DNA of 42,933 nucleotides from Candidatus Chisholmbacteria bacterium. GTDB taxonomy: Bacteria; Patescibacteriota; Microgenomatia; UBA1400; JACOWY01. Position numbers and translations under genes: made by a program. The stretch covers positions 1 through 42,933 of the forward strand of contig JACOWY010000005.1 in NCBI GenBank assembly GCA_016176555.1. The letters are read 5' to 3'. Position 1 is the first letter of the stretch, and each line of letters opens with the position of its first letter. The notes under the pieces were generated by a model. That model saw only the letters and a program-made list of their open reading frames with translations. It was not told the DNA's origin and did not search any database. Shown one piece after another: positions 15,669 to 23,362 of this stretch.

Positions 15669-15737
15669 TTCCTACAACCGCATCTGTTTACCCTGTAGCG
15701 AATCTTTACGGGCCCCTTCGCTGTCAAGAAAAGGTAA
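15669..15737 (+). pseudogene. Displaced copy 1 of the helicase-nuclease 3' end, split by a hairpin element
   Basis: Immediately after the helicase stop, the sequence again reads YNRIC, is interrupted by 26 bases (15687-15712, TTTACCC..ACGGG), and continues PFAVKKR with a stop at 15735-15737. Taking out exactly those 26 bases joins the frame to give YNRICPFAVKKR, matching YNRICPFAAKRK in the intact gene. Confidence 0.8.
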
Positions 15738-15778
15738 TACTCTTGACAACAAGTAACAGTGATAAACTGATAAATCAT

Positions 15779-15931
15779 ATGAAGCAAAACAAATCCGCAT
15801 CAAAACCCGACTTCTTTTCTTTCCGGGGCTCTCTTAAGGACAAAAAACTTCCTTCTGAGAAAACTATAGACAAAATCTCTCAACAATTTGCTGTTAAGCG
15901 CTACTTAAGAAGCCTCAAATATTCTCAATGA
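15779..15931 (+). CDS. Small ORF, 50 aa, antitoxin-like
   Basis: The ORF MKQNKSASKPDFFSF... ends with VKRYLRSLKYSQ. It is basic and helical; the pattern of an FxSFRGSLK-type opening followed by a helix ending KRYLRSL recalls antitoxins of PIN-toxin pairs, but no toxin gene follows, so this is only a suggestion. TTGACA (15743-15748) lies upstream, with TAAACT at a short spacing. It lies between the two displaced copies of the helicase tail, and the stretch lacks the + strand C bias. Confidence 0.4.
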   Translation: MKQNKSASKPDFFSFRGSLKDKKLPSEKTIDKISQQFAVKRYLRSLKYSQ

Positions 15932-15976
15932 CTAGTTTCATCGATACCAAAATAGAGTTAAGGATATCACCCGCCG

Positions 15977-16126
15977 CAAACCCTAACCCTGGCTTCTCTT
16001 CCCCTGCAGCTTCTACGAATCAACCGCATCTGTTTACCCCGTTGAATTTCCGAATATGAATCCGGCACAGCCGGAGAATAAGTCGAAAATTCTCTACGGG
16101 GTCCTTTCGCGGCCAAGAAAAAGTAA
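15977..16126 (+). pseudogene. Displaced copy 2 of the helicase-nuclease 3' end, split by a hairpin element
   Basis: From about 15977 the sequence matches the last 75 coding bases of the helicase gene with many silent and a few altered codons (one Cys to Tyr, one base lost near GAATC). A 69-base element (16033-16101, TTTACCCCGT..ACGGGG) interrupts it. Removing the element joins ATCTG to TCCTTTCGCGG and reads ICPFAAKKK and stop (16124-16126). It is a decayed remnant. Confidence 0.8.
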
Positions 16127-16169
16127 GTCTTGCTGTTAATTGTTACCAAATTCTATTGGTAGACGAATA

Positions 16170-16592
16170 CTACTCATTAGAAAGTTTTCTAAATTCCCTT
16201 ATTTTTTTATAATTTCCGGCCGAAAGCCTTAACCTATCAGCTCCCACAGATATCCCTACAGGAGGGATAAACATTCCTGTAACAAGCACAACACTATCGA
16301 TAAATAGTTGGTTATAACCATGCAGATCTTTTGATGTAGACTTTTGAGGTAATGTGGGATTCAGTTCTGTAGCGCCTAAATTCAAGCCCACTTCAGTTAT
16401 TTTTATATCAGCCAACGTACCTAAGATATAAATTCCTGCTGAAACAGCTGCCGATTCCATCACAAACTCAGGTCCTATCAGATATAGTCCCCCAAACCAT
16501 ATTGCAAAGGAACCAATACCCACCGCAGTCAACAACCCAATTCTACTTCGAAAATTAGCAAAATATTCCGCCCTTCTGTCCAACTCATTCAT
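16170..16592 (-). CDS. Membrane protein, 140 aa, DUF5658-like motif
   Basis: Three or four hydrophobic segments are visible: LLTAVGIGSFAIWFGGLYLIG, MESAAVSAGIYILGTLADI and IDSVVLVTGMFIPPVGISV. The motif LADIKITEVGLNLGATELNP resembles the D..T..GL..GA.E.NP signature of DUF5658-type membrane proteins, whose function is unknown. The start ATG 16592 is 7 bases after TATACT, so the message may be leaderless. The gene lacks the usual base skew of this window and differs in codon use (more ATA and AGA), suggesting transfer. Confidence 0.6.
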   Translation of the reverse strand: MNELDRRAEYFANFRSRIGLLTAVGIGSFAIWFGGLYLIGPEFVMESAAVSAGIYILGTLADIKITEVGLNLGATELNPTLPQKSTSKDLHGYNQLFIDSVVLVTGMFIPPVGISVGADRLRLSAGNYKKIREFRKLSNE

Positions 16593-16599
16593 AACCTAT

Positions 16600-16605
16600 A
16601 GTATA
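16600..16605 (-). promoter_or_regulatory. -10 box, leaderless start at 16592
   Basis: TATACT on the minus strand (16605-16600) is followed by 7 bases and the ATG at 16592. No Shine-Dalgarno sequence is possible in that space. Confidence 0.55.
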
Positions 16606-16700
16606 CATTATTAGGAAAAACTTTATTTGGTCATCAGATGATTAGATTCCATCTCTTGTGGTTTCACGCTTATCATTTCGTCACACTAAGAAAAATAACA

Positions 16701-17645
16701 TTACAGAAAACGCCAAACAGCAAATTGAGGAGAGAACACTACTTTCTTTCCCCCAAACCCCTCTTTAAATCGACTAAATCCCTTCCATCGTTTCAGCTCC
16801 CGACTCCCATCGTCAACCCCATCAAAATCAAAAACCTTTAAACGCCTTCGCCTTGCTTCTCGAATCCCTTCCCACGCACACAACGTCGGCGCCATCAGTT
16901 TTCGCCCGAGATCGGTCGAACCATTATGCGAATAAAAACAAGCATTCTCACTCGTCATAAAAAAATTCCCCGCCACCAGGTGATTAATCCCGGGATTAAA
17001 TTTGAAATCCCGGGATTTATGGTCGGTAGAATAAGCCAGCACCACAAAACACTTTTTCCCAAACTCAGCCAATTGCGCCTCATACCACTTCCGCGGCATG
17101 GCAAAAATCCCCAGTCGCCGCGCATTCTGCCGCAACAATCCATAAAAGTCATCTCCAAGGGCCGAACCTTTAAGGACTAACCTTTTAAGAGTGTCCCCAT
17201 CTATTACTTTAATCTTTATACCTCTTCTCTGCGCCAGCCCAATGTTATACCGCGTCTTCGGCTTCATCGCCGCCAGCAGTTGCCTTTCGCTCTTTTTAAG
17301 ATCCAGCCAAATGGTTTTCCGCGGCAAATAGGAAGTCTTCGTTGGAGAAAACCCCCTCAGCTGCAGTTGCCTGACAAGCGAAGCTGTCGTCGGTTCAACA
17401 TACAACCGCACCACTCGATGTTTTCGACACACCTTGTCTAAACGAGCAAACATGGCTTGCCCCGTTCTACGGGGTCGCTGCAACTTCGCAATCGCCCAAG
17501 GGGTAAGGGGAATTTTCTTAATGTATAAGTAATTTTTAATCTTTGATTTTTGATTCTTGATTTGCTCAGTTTCCCAACCAATCGATTGCAAATACGCCGC
17601 CCACTCACCAGCTTGCCTCAGATCTATAAACGTCGTCCGTCTCAT
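16701..17645 (-). CDS. FemX/FemAB-like aminoacyltransferase, copy 2
   Basis: The Fem family adds amino acids from aminoacyl-tRNA to peptidoglycan precursors or acts on related substrates. Visible family features are MKPKTRYNIGLAQRRGIKIKV at the middle, a GNFFMTSENACFYSHNGSTD strand block, and the GNAT-like end FDFDGVDDGSRELKRWKGFSRFKEGFGG. Length 314. The N-terminal half is short and contains a Lys/Asn-rich stretch (EQIKNQKSKIKNYLYIKK) encoded by an AT-rich repeat at about 17525-17565. The start ATG overlaps the stop of the upstream paralogue (ATGA), so the two are coupled. Substrate unknown. Confidence 0.8.
   Translation of the reverse strand: MRRTTFIDLRQAGEWAAYLQSIGWETEQIKNQKSKIKNYLYIKKIPLTPWAIAKLQRPRRTGQAMFARLDKVCRKHRVVRLYVEPTTASLVRQLQLRGFSPTKTSYLPRKTIWLDLKKSERQLLAAMKPKTRYNIGLAQRRGIKIKVIDGDTLKRLVLKGSALGDDFYGLLRQNARRLGIFAMPRKWYEAQLAEFGKKCFVVLAYSTDHKSRDFKFNPGINHLVAGNFFMTSENACFYSHNGSTDLGRKLMAPTLCAWEGIREARRRRLKVFDFDGVDDGSRELKRWKGFSRFKEGFGGKKVVFSPQFAVWRFL
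17520..17570. repeat. AT-rich TTTGATTTTTGATT repeat inside the FemX-like gene
   Basis: The run TTTTTAATCTTTGATTTTTG resembles the AT-rich repeats in tatD (about 7125-7160) and lepA (35397-35515). In all three the repeat is in frame and encodes a Lys/Asn/Gln-rich patch. Confidence 0.6.
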
Positions 17646-18712
17646 CGTTTACCCTGAGCTTTGTCGAAGGGCCCGATCACCCGGCGCAAAAAAGCTTGCG
17701 CTCGCAACGCCTTCCACCGCAAATCATCTGCCACTCGATAAAGAGGGTACAGCCTCGGCTCCAACACCAAATCATACGAGCCGACAAATTCAACCAACCT
17801 CCCCCCATACCCCTCTTTAAACCGATGAAAGCCATACCACGGGTCTTTGGTATCGGGGTTAGGCCCGAGCGCTCCCCACATATCAAACGTGGTACAGCCT
17901 TGGGTTTTGCCATAGCGCATCACTTCCCACATCATCAAGTTCGAGGCCATCATCTCCCGTTTCTCGTTGCTGCTCGCGCCATACGGATAGTAAAGCCAGT
18001 TGTTAAACACAAACACCACCCAGGCCACGAGTAACGTCTTCTCATGCCCCGCGGTCAAAAGCCGCGCCACGCCCGCTTTATGCAGCTCCCGCCACATTTT
18101 TCGGTGATAGTCTTCTCCATGAGCAAAAAACTCTTGCCGCTGTGTCGTCTCCTTAAGGAGTTTCAAGTACCCCTCAAACGCTTCCACCGAGTTGTCTTCC
18201 TTCACTACCACGCCACTGCGTTGAGCCACACGCACGTTATACCGCGTCTTCGGTTTCATCTGCGCCAAAAGATTCTCTTCAGAACTCCTCAAATCAAGCT
18301 GGAAACTATAGCGCGTAAATAGCGGCCGACCTTCTTGGCAACCATTACCCAAAAGAAACTGTTTCACTTGCGCAAACTCCGTCGTCGGTGTTTCCACTGG
18401 TTTATACACACATGGCTCGAGTTTAATAAATAGGGCCTGGTGTTTTTGACCCAGTTCCCTCAGCGCCTGAAGCTGGGTTAAATCAGGCTTTGCTCCTTTA
18501 GGAAAATACCCCACCGTATAACTCGTTTTAGGAATCGGATGAAAAGTTACCTGAATGCCTTGGTGAAGTGTGCTGCCCGCAAATACTCCCACCCGTTCTA
18601 CTGCCACCCCCGTTTTTTTGCGGAATTCTCCCCACGCCACACTCTGCAGCGGGTGGGGCGCCACTGCGTCAAAACTCGCATAATCAGCCGGCGTAATCGC
18701 TCGAATTAACAT
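17642..18712 (-). CDS. FemX/FemAB-like aminoacyltransferase, copy 1
   Basis: This protein of about 356 residues carries the full FemX layout: SVAWGEFRKKTGVAVERVGVF at the N-terminus, a strand region VGYFPKGAKPDL, MKPKTRYNVRVAQRSGVVVKE, and the second GNAT-like domain with YPYGASSNEKREMMASNLMMWEVMRYGK and TFDMWGALGPNPDTKDPWYGFHRFKEGYGG. The last two motifs are the strongest family marks. ATG 18712 is preferred over TTG 18715. The extreme C-terminus FDKAQGKR is encoded by the widespread CCCTGAGCTTTGTCGAAGGG repeat (about 17648-17670) and is probably an addition. Confidence 0.85.
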   Translation of the reverse strand: MLIRAITPADYASFDAVAPHPLQSVAWGEFRKKTGVAVERVGVFAGSTLHQGIQVTFHPIPKTSYTVGYFPKGAKPDLTQLQALRELGQKHQALFIKLEPCVYKPVETPTTEFAQVKQFLLGNGCQEGRPLFTRYSFQLDLRSSEENLLAQMKPKTRYNVRVAQRSGVVVKEDNSVEAFEGYLKLLKETTQRQEFFAHGEDYHRKMWRELHKAGVARLLTAGHEKTLLVAWVVFVFNNWLYYPYGASSNEKREMMASNLMMWEVMRYGKTQGCTTFDMWGALGPNPDTKDPWYGFHRFKEGYGGRLVEFVGSYDLVLEPRLYPLYRVADDLRWKALRAQAFLRRVIGPFDKAQGKR

Positions 18713-18821
18713 CAAAAACTATCCCCACGTAATAATTATGCGTCGTCCCGCCTTTGGCGGTACTTCCAATAATCTCATCAGCTTTACTATTTCGATTATA
18801 CTTAAACATAATTAAACGTGG

Positions 18822-18857
18822 TTGGAACGTTGAATTGTGTAGCAATTCTTACGTTCC
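18822..18857. terminator. Hairpin after the 3D-domain gene
   Basis: GGAACGT and ACGTTCC form outer arms and GAATTG/CAATTC inner arms. It lies 24 bases beyond the stop of the gene ending at 18881 on the minus strand. It lacks a T run, so Rho-independent termination is uncertain. Confidence 0.4.
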
Positions 18858-18880
18858 TAACACAAGCCTGGAACACTTAG

Positions 18881-19423
18881 TTACTCAGCCAAAACATACA
18901 CATCCACATATCGCGCGCTCCATTGCCCCTCGAGCTTGTCGTAGCCAAGATCAATTATCTTGCCCTTAACTGCCCCGCCCACATCTCCCGCCACTCCAAT
19001 CCCATATCCTGGCACATAGACGCGGGTGTATAAAGGAATCACTTTGGGGTCGACGGCAACTACTCCATAACCTTGTCGCATCCCCGTCGCCGTCGTGGCG
19101 TTGCACCCCAAACAGGATGAATCGTAGCTCACTGCCCAAACGTCTTTGAGAATCTTAGTGTAGGTAATCGGGCCGTAAGGAGTATCCATCGTCGCCGGAA
19201 TCACTACCTCTTCCACCAATGGCAAAGGCGTCGCCGTCGCCGATGGCGTTGCCGTCGGCGTCGCTGTAGGAGCAGATGTCGCCGCTCCTAACACAACTTT
19301 AGCTTCAGCAACTACCAAGGGTCGATCATACTGAGCTGGAGTAAAGTACGTTGGCGAAGCCACAAACAGCGCCGCCCCGATGAGATTCAAAGTCACAACC
19401 AGTTGAGGCAAAGAAGCAAACAT
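18881..19423 (-). CDS. Secreted 3D-domain protein
   Basis: The protein has an N-terminal membrane or signal segment (LVVTLNLIGAALFVASPTYF), a Thr/Ala/Pro-rich linker (about 50-68) and a C-terminal 3D domain: GYGVVAVDPKVIPLYTRVYVPGYG, GVAGDVGGAVKGKIIDLGYD. The aspartates that name the family are present. 3D domains are double-psi beta-barrels found in MltA-type lytic transglycosylases and Rpf-like proteins, so a role in peptidoglycan remodelling is likely. Length 180 residues. A TACAAT box lies about 16 bases before the ATG at 19423. Confidence 0.8.
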   Translation of the reverse strand: MFASLPQLVVTLNLIGAALFVASPTYFTPAQYDRPLVVAEAKVVLGAATSAPTATPTATPSATATPLPLVEEVVIPATMDTPYGPITYTKILKDVWAVSYDSSCLGCNATTATGMRQGYGVVAVDPKVIPLYTRVYVPGYGIGVAGDVGGAVKGKIIDLGYDKLEGQWSARYVDVYVLAE

Positions 19424-19447
19424 AGAAGGGCGAGTCGAAATTGTATC

Positions 19448-21246
19448 CTAGAAATCCAAAAGATCAAACCGCCTCTCCGCAAATTCTATCAATTCCTCAG
19501 GTATTTCCCCCACAAATCTGGATACCAAATTGCGATTACGCGACCCAAAGTACAGCCGCTGCTGCGCATAGGTCAAATACAACCGCTCCTTCACCCGCGT
19601 CATGCCTACATAAGCGAGCCGCCTCTCTTCCTCGAGCTCTTCTTTATCGAGCATTGCCCTCGAATGGGGGAAAAGTCCTTCTTCCATGCCGATTAAAAAT
19701 ACTACCGGAAACTCTAAGCCCTTGGCCGCGTGCATCGTCATCAGCGTCACTCTGTTATCGTCATCACCAGCTTTATCCCTAGCATCGCGCAACCGATCGT
19801 TTTCCACCAAGGCCACGTTTTCCAAAAACAACACTAGATCAGGGAATTCCTTCGCCACCGACGCTAATTCTTTAATGTTCTCTATCCTCATCGCATCTTC
19901 TTCATCCTCCTCATCATAAAGCTCCAAGTATTTGGTGATTTCCAATATCCGCTCTAACAGCACCACGGTCGCTTTTTTCCTCAAAGACTCACCTAAGTTC
20001 TTCTGCCATTCGAGAAACTTCTCCAGTCGCCTCGCCCCTACCTTCAAAGCCCGCTCTTGGCTCACCGCATCCTCTGGGTTAACTACCAATCTTAAATAGG
20101 CCAAAAGATCCTTAATTTCTTTGCGCTGATAAAATCGCGTTCCGCCCACCAGTTGATAGGGGATACCCTCTCGCACCAACGCCTCCTCAATCGGCCGGGA
20201 TTGGGCATTAGTCCGATACAAAATCGCAAAGTCTTTATATTGCCGTGACCCTCCGCCATTAACGCCTTCTTTAATCGTAGCCACCACAAATCTGCTCTCA
20301 TCCCGCTCGTTCATCGCTTCAAATACCTGTACCTTGCCCCCTTTTCCTTGGCTCGTCCATAGCTTTAAAACAGGATGAGTTGTGTTCCGCGCGATCAGAC
20401 TACTCGCCGCATCTAAAATCGTCTGCGTCGAACGGTAATTCTGCTCCAGGTGATACACCGTCAATTCCGGAAACGCCTGTTCTAGCCGTTTTAAATTGCG
20501 AAAATCCGCCCCTCTCCATTTGTAAATACTCTGCGCTCCTTTGCTAGCAGGGTGGTCAAGGTAAATTGAGCCTGGTTGGTATCTTGATACTCATCGACCA
20601 GAACATACTGCCATTGTCTCTGATACCGTGCCAAAATATCCGGGTGTTTTTGCCATAGCCTCACTACCTGGAATAGCAAGTCATCAAAATCCAGGGCTTG
20701 GGCGGCACGCAAGATATTTTGGTACCGCGCATACACATTGGCTACCATTTTTTGCCATTCACCGCGCGCCAGCTCCGAAAACTGACTTACTCCGATGAGC
20801 TCGTTTTTGGCTGACGATATGGTTGAGAGCACCGCCCGCGCCTTTTTAACCTCACCCCCATAACCCAAATCACTTAAAGCTTTTTTCACTGCCTCCACTT
20901 GATCATCCTCATCATAAATTACAAAGCTCGGTGCCATGCCTATTGCCTGGCCCGCTTGCCGCAATATCCTCGCGCATAAACTATGGAACGTCCCCGCAAA
21001 AGCCGGCGCTTTCCCTACCAGTTTTTCTACCCGCTGCCGCATCTCCCCAGCAGCTTTGTTGGTGAAGGTCAAAAGCAAAACCTCTTCCGGCCTTGCCGTC
21101 TGAGTCTGGATCAGCTGTGCCACACGGTAGGTAATGCATCGAGTCTTGCCGCTCCCCGCCCCCGCCAAAACCAACAGTGGGCCGTTGAGGTGTGTGACCA
21201 CCGCTTGTTGTTGCGTGTTCAAGTCTTTGAGTAAGTCCTGCCCCAT
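19448..21246 (-). pseudogene. UvrD/PcrA-type helicase, broken by an internal deletion
   Basis: Both halves of a UvrD/PcrA helicase are present in different frames. The 5' half (from ATG 21246) carries LAGAGSGKTRCITYRV (Walker A), VLLLTFTNKAAGEMRQRV and VLVDEYQDTNQAQF (Walker B), then LLAKE. The other half resumes as AQSIYKWRGADFRN, continues LEQNYRSTQTILDAA, HAAKGLEFPVVFLIGMEEGLFP and VGMTRVKERLYL, and stops at 19448. About 12 codons that should link them, holding the VVGD part of motif III, are missing, and the frame is lost near 20525. The deletion leaves two non-functional fragments unless the assembly is wrong. Confidence 0.8.
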
Positions 21247-21456
21247 GCTAGAATTAAATCCTAAATCCAGGAAAATTCTAAACTCTAATTTCTAAATCTT
21301 AGACAATCATAAAATTCAAAGATCAAATTTCAAAACGGTTTTAAATTTTGGATTTTTAATCTTAAGAATTTGTTTAGAATTTAGGATTTAGTGCTTGGGA
21401 TTTGTTTAGAAATTAGAAATTAGGAATTAGAAATTTACGGACTCCATCTTCTCAAA
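21247..21456. repeat. AT-rich intergenic repeat region
   Basis: The stretch holds many variants of AAATCCTAAATTTCTAAAT and its reverse (GAATTTAGGATTTAG, GAAATTAGAAATTAGG). Similar material lies at 39004-39130 before hrcA and inside lepA at 35397-35515. I see no gene in it. TTTAAT at 21258-21253 on the minus strand may be the -10 box of the helicase gene, 6 bases before its ATG. Confidence 0.7.
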
Positions 21457-21457
21457 A

Positions 21458-22186
21458 ATGACTCCATCTTTAAAGCACCATCTCACTTACCTCATCGCTA
21501 ATTGGAAAGCCAACAAAACACCTCAAGAAGCCCAACATTGGCTGAAGACAGTTTCAGCCCTTCTGCCGTCACCTTCCTCTCACCTCAAACTCATCCTTCT
21601 CGCCCCATTCATCCACCTAGGCTCGCTCGCTAGAACCCTTCCTCGCCATCTCCTCGGCGTCCAAAACCTCTCTCCGTTTCCCGACGGCGCCTACACCGGC
21701 GAAATTTCCGCCCGCATGGTCGCCCCCCTCGCCAGTTTCGCCCTCTTGGGCCATTCTGAACGCCGCCATTATTTCCACGAAACCTCTGCTGAGATTGGCC
21801 GTAAAGTCACCTTAGCTCTAGAAGAAGGCATCACCCCTATCCTCGCCGTGAGCCACACTACCTGGCGTGAGCAACTCAACCAACTCTCAGAAGCTGAAAA
21901 ACAATCCACCATTATCATGTACGAACCCCCAGAAGCCATTAGTCGTCAAGTCGGCCCCATCGGCCAAGGTAGCGCCGCCCCCCTCGACGAAGTCATTACC
22001 ATGATTAAAGAAATTAAAAAATCGACTCCCCAAAGCCCAGTGCTTTATGGTGGTAGCGTCAAACATACCAATCTCGCTGACTTTCTCAAATCTAAGGTAA
22101 TCGACGGGGTGGTCTCGGGTTCGGCCAGCCTAAATGCCGAGGAGTGGCTCAAACTAATCGAAATTACCCAAAGGTTTCGTGGCTAA
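21458..22186 (+). CDS. tpiA: Triosephosphate isomerase
   Basis: TPI interconverts dihydroxyacetone phosphate and glyceraldehyde 3-phosphate in glycolysis. The catalytic lysine is in ANWKANKT, the histidine in LLGHSERRHYF and the glutamate in MYEPPEAIS; LYGGSVK is the phosphate-binding loop. The length of 242 is normal. The glutamate loop reads EPPEAIS in place of the bacterial EPVWAIGTG; an EPP form is typical of archaeal-type enzymes, so this is a divergent TPI. Its end overlaps the GTG start of the LCP gene by 8 bases, indicating coupling. Confidence 0.9.
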   Translation: MTPSLKHHLTYLIANWKANKTPQEAQHWLKTVSALLPSPSSHLKLILLAPFIHLGSLARTLPRHLLGVQNLSPFPDGAYTGEISARMVAPLASFALLGHSERRHYFHETSAEIGRKVTLALEEGITPILAVSHTTWREQLNQLSEAEKQSTIIMYEPPEAISRQVGPIGQGSAAPLDEVITMIKEIKKSTPQSPVLYGGSVKHTNLADFLKSKVIDGVVSGSASLNAEEWLKLIEITQRFRG

Positions 22187-23252
22187 ATCACACCACTTTT
22201 TCACCAAAGTCAAACGAAAAGTGGCAGTCTATCTGCCCTTCTTAAGTCGGGCAGCCCTCGTTGTCATTGGCCTTATCGCGGTCGCCCTCGTCGCTCTGCT
22301 GCTGCTTCGGCTCTTGGGTTATATTCAAAGCCCCACCAAAACCGCCTTATCTCTTTTCCAAAGCCCAAAATCAGTACTCAAATCTACCCTCGGTCGCACC
22401 AACGTCCTCATTCTCGGCAAAGGCGGTGCCGGTCACGAAGCTCCGGATCTCACCGATACCATCATCTTCCTTTCCTATAACCACGAGACAGGCACCGCCC
22501 TCATGCTTTCCCTTCCCCGCGATATTTGGGTTGACTCCCTCCAAGCCAAAATCAACACCGCCTATTACTATGGCGAAGAGCGCCAACCTGGGGGTGGGGG
22601 CCTCATTTTAGCTAAATCTGCTGTCTCCGAAATCGTGGGTCAACCAGTGCACTATGCCGTGGCCCTCGATTTTACTGGCTTTACTCGCCTCATCGATGCC
22701 TTAGGTGGCGTGGACATCGACGTTCCAAGATCCTTCAATGATTTGAAGTACCCCATTCCCGGCAAAGAAAACGTCCTCCCCGAATCAGATCGCTACGAAA
22801 AGCTTCACTTTGATTCTGGCCTCCAAACCATGTCCGGCGAACGCGCCCTCAAGTATGTTCGCTCCCGCAATAGCGAGGGAGAAGAGGGGACCGACTACGC
22901 CCGCGCCGTTCGCCAACAACAAGCACTCTTAAGCCTCCAAGACAAGCTGTTATCATCAAAAGTCCTGCTCAATCCTAGAAAAGTCAGTGAACTCATGGGT
23001 TTGGTCTCTACGAGCATCACTACCGATATCAGAAACGGCGAATACACCGGTTTCCTCAAAATCGCTCTCGGGTTTGATCGCGCCAAACTCCGCAGTGAAA
23101 CTATTGATCAAGGGGACAAAGCAGCCAACCGCCCCGGTTTATTAACTAACCCCCCTCCAGCAGATTTTCAAGGTCAATGGGTCTTAGTCGGGGAGAATAA
23201 TTCCTGGGACAAGGTTCAAGAGCACGTCACCTCTTTACTTGATGCTCAGTAA
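22179..23252 (+). CDS. LytR-CpsA-Psr (LCP) family phosphotransferase
   Basis: LCP enzymes attach undecaprenyl-linked glycopolymers to the cell wall or to proteins. The protein has a short basic cytoplasmic start, one membrane helix (about 23-47) and an extracytoplasmic LCP domain: NVLILGKGGAGHEAPDLTDTIIFL, LMLSLPRDIWVDS (with the conserved arginine and aspartate), LDFTGFTRLIDALGGVDIDVP and GERALKYVRSRNSEGEEGTDYARAVRQQ. Length 357. The start GTG at 22179 lies inside tpiA. Together with the glycosyltransferase that follows it may serve surface glycan assembly. Confidence 0.9.
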   Translation: MAKSHHFFTKVKRKVAVYLPFLSRAALVVIGLIAVALVALLLLRLLGYIQSPTKTALSLFQSPKSVLKSTLGRTNVLILGKGGAGHEAPDLTDTIIFLSYNHETGTALMLSLPRDIWVDSLQAKINTAYYYGEERQPGGGGLILAKSAVSEIVGQPVHYAVALDFTGFTRLIDALGGVDIDVPRSFNDLKYPIPGKENVLPESDRYEKLHFDSGLQTMSGERALKYVRSRNSEGEEGTDYARAVRQQQALLSLQDKLLSSKVLLNPRKVSELMGLVSTSITTDIRNGEYTGFLKIALGFDRAKLRSETIDQGDKAANRPGLLTNPPPADFQGQWVLVGENNSWDKVQEHVTSLLDAQ

Positions 23253-23265
23253 CAAGATAAAAGAA

Positions 23266-23320
23266 CCACTCCTATTATCGGAGTGGATGAATCCTTAAAA
23301 TTTTCGGCGCCAGCCGAAAA
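23266..23320. repeat. Two hairpins between the LCP and glycosyltransferase genes
   Basis: CCACTCC/GGAGTGG (23266-23286) and TTTTCGGC/GCCGAAAA (23301-23320) follow the LCP stop. The first could act as a terminator but has no T run. A further weak stem (TCGCC..GCGA) lies at 23328-23342. Confidence 0.6.
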
Positions 23321-23362
23321 GCGTTACCTCGCCTGAGCGAAGCGAAGGGTAGAGATAATTTC

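Noticed and set aside
15614-15931. 105-residue reading frame over the end of the helicase gene
   Set aside because: Its first half only reads the helicase tail and its remnant in another frame; only the last 50 codons from 15779 look gene-like.
5092-15931. Alternative genetic code with UGA as glycine
   Set aside because: TGA closes several frames at family-typical ends (for example pilN and FemX copy 1), and conserved proteins show no in-frame TGA.
15687-16101. Integron attC sites
   Set aside because: The palindromes fold well, but the GTTRRRY core expected at attC ends is not matched and no integron integrase is present.
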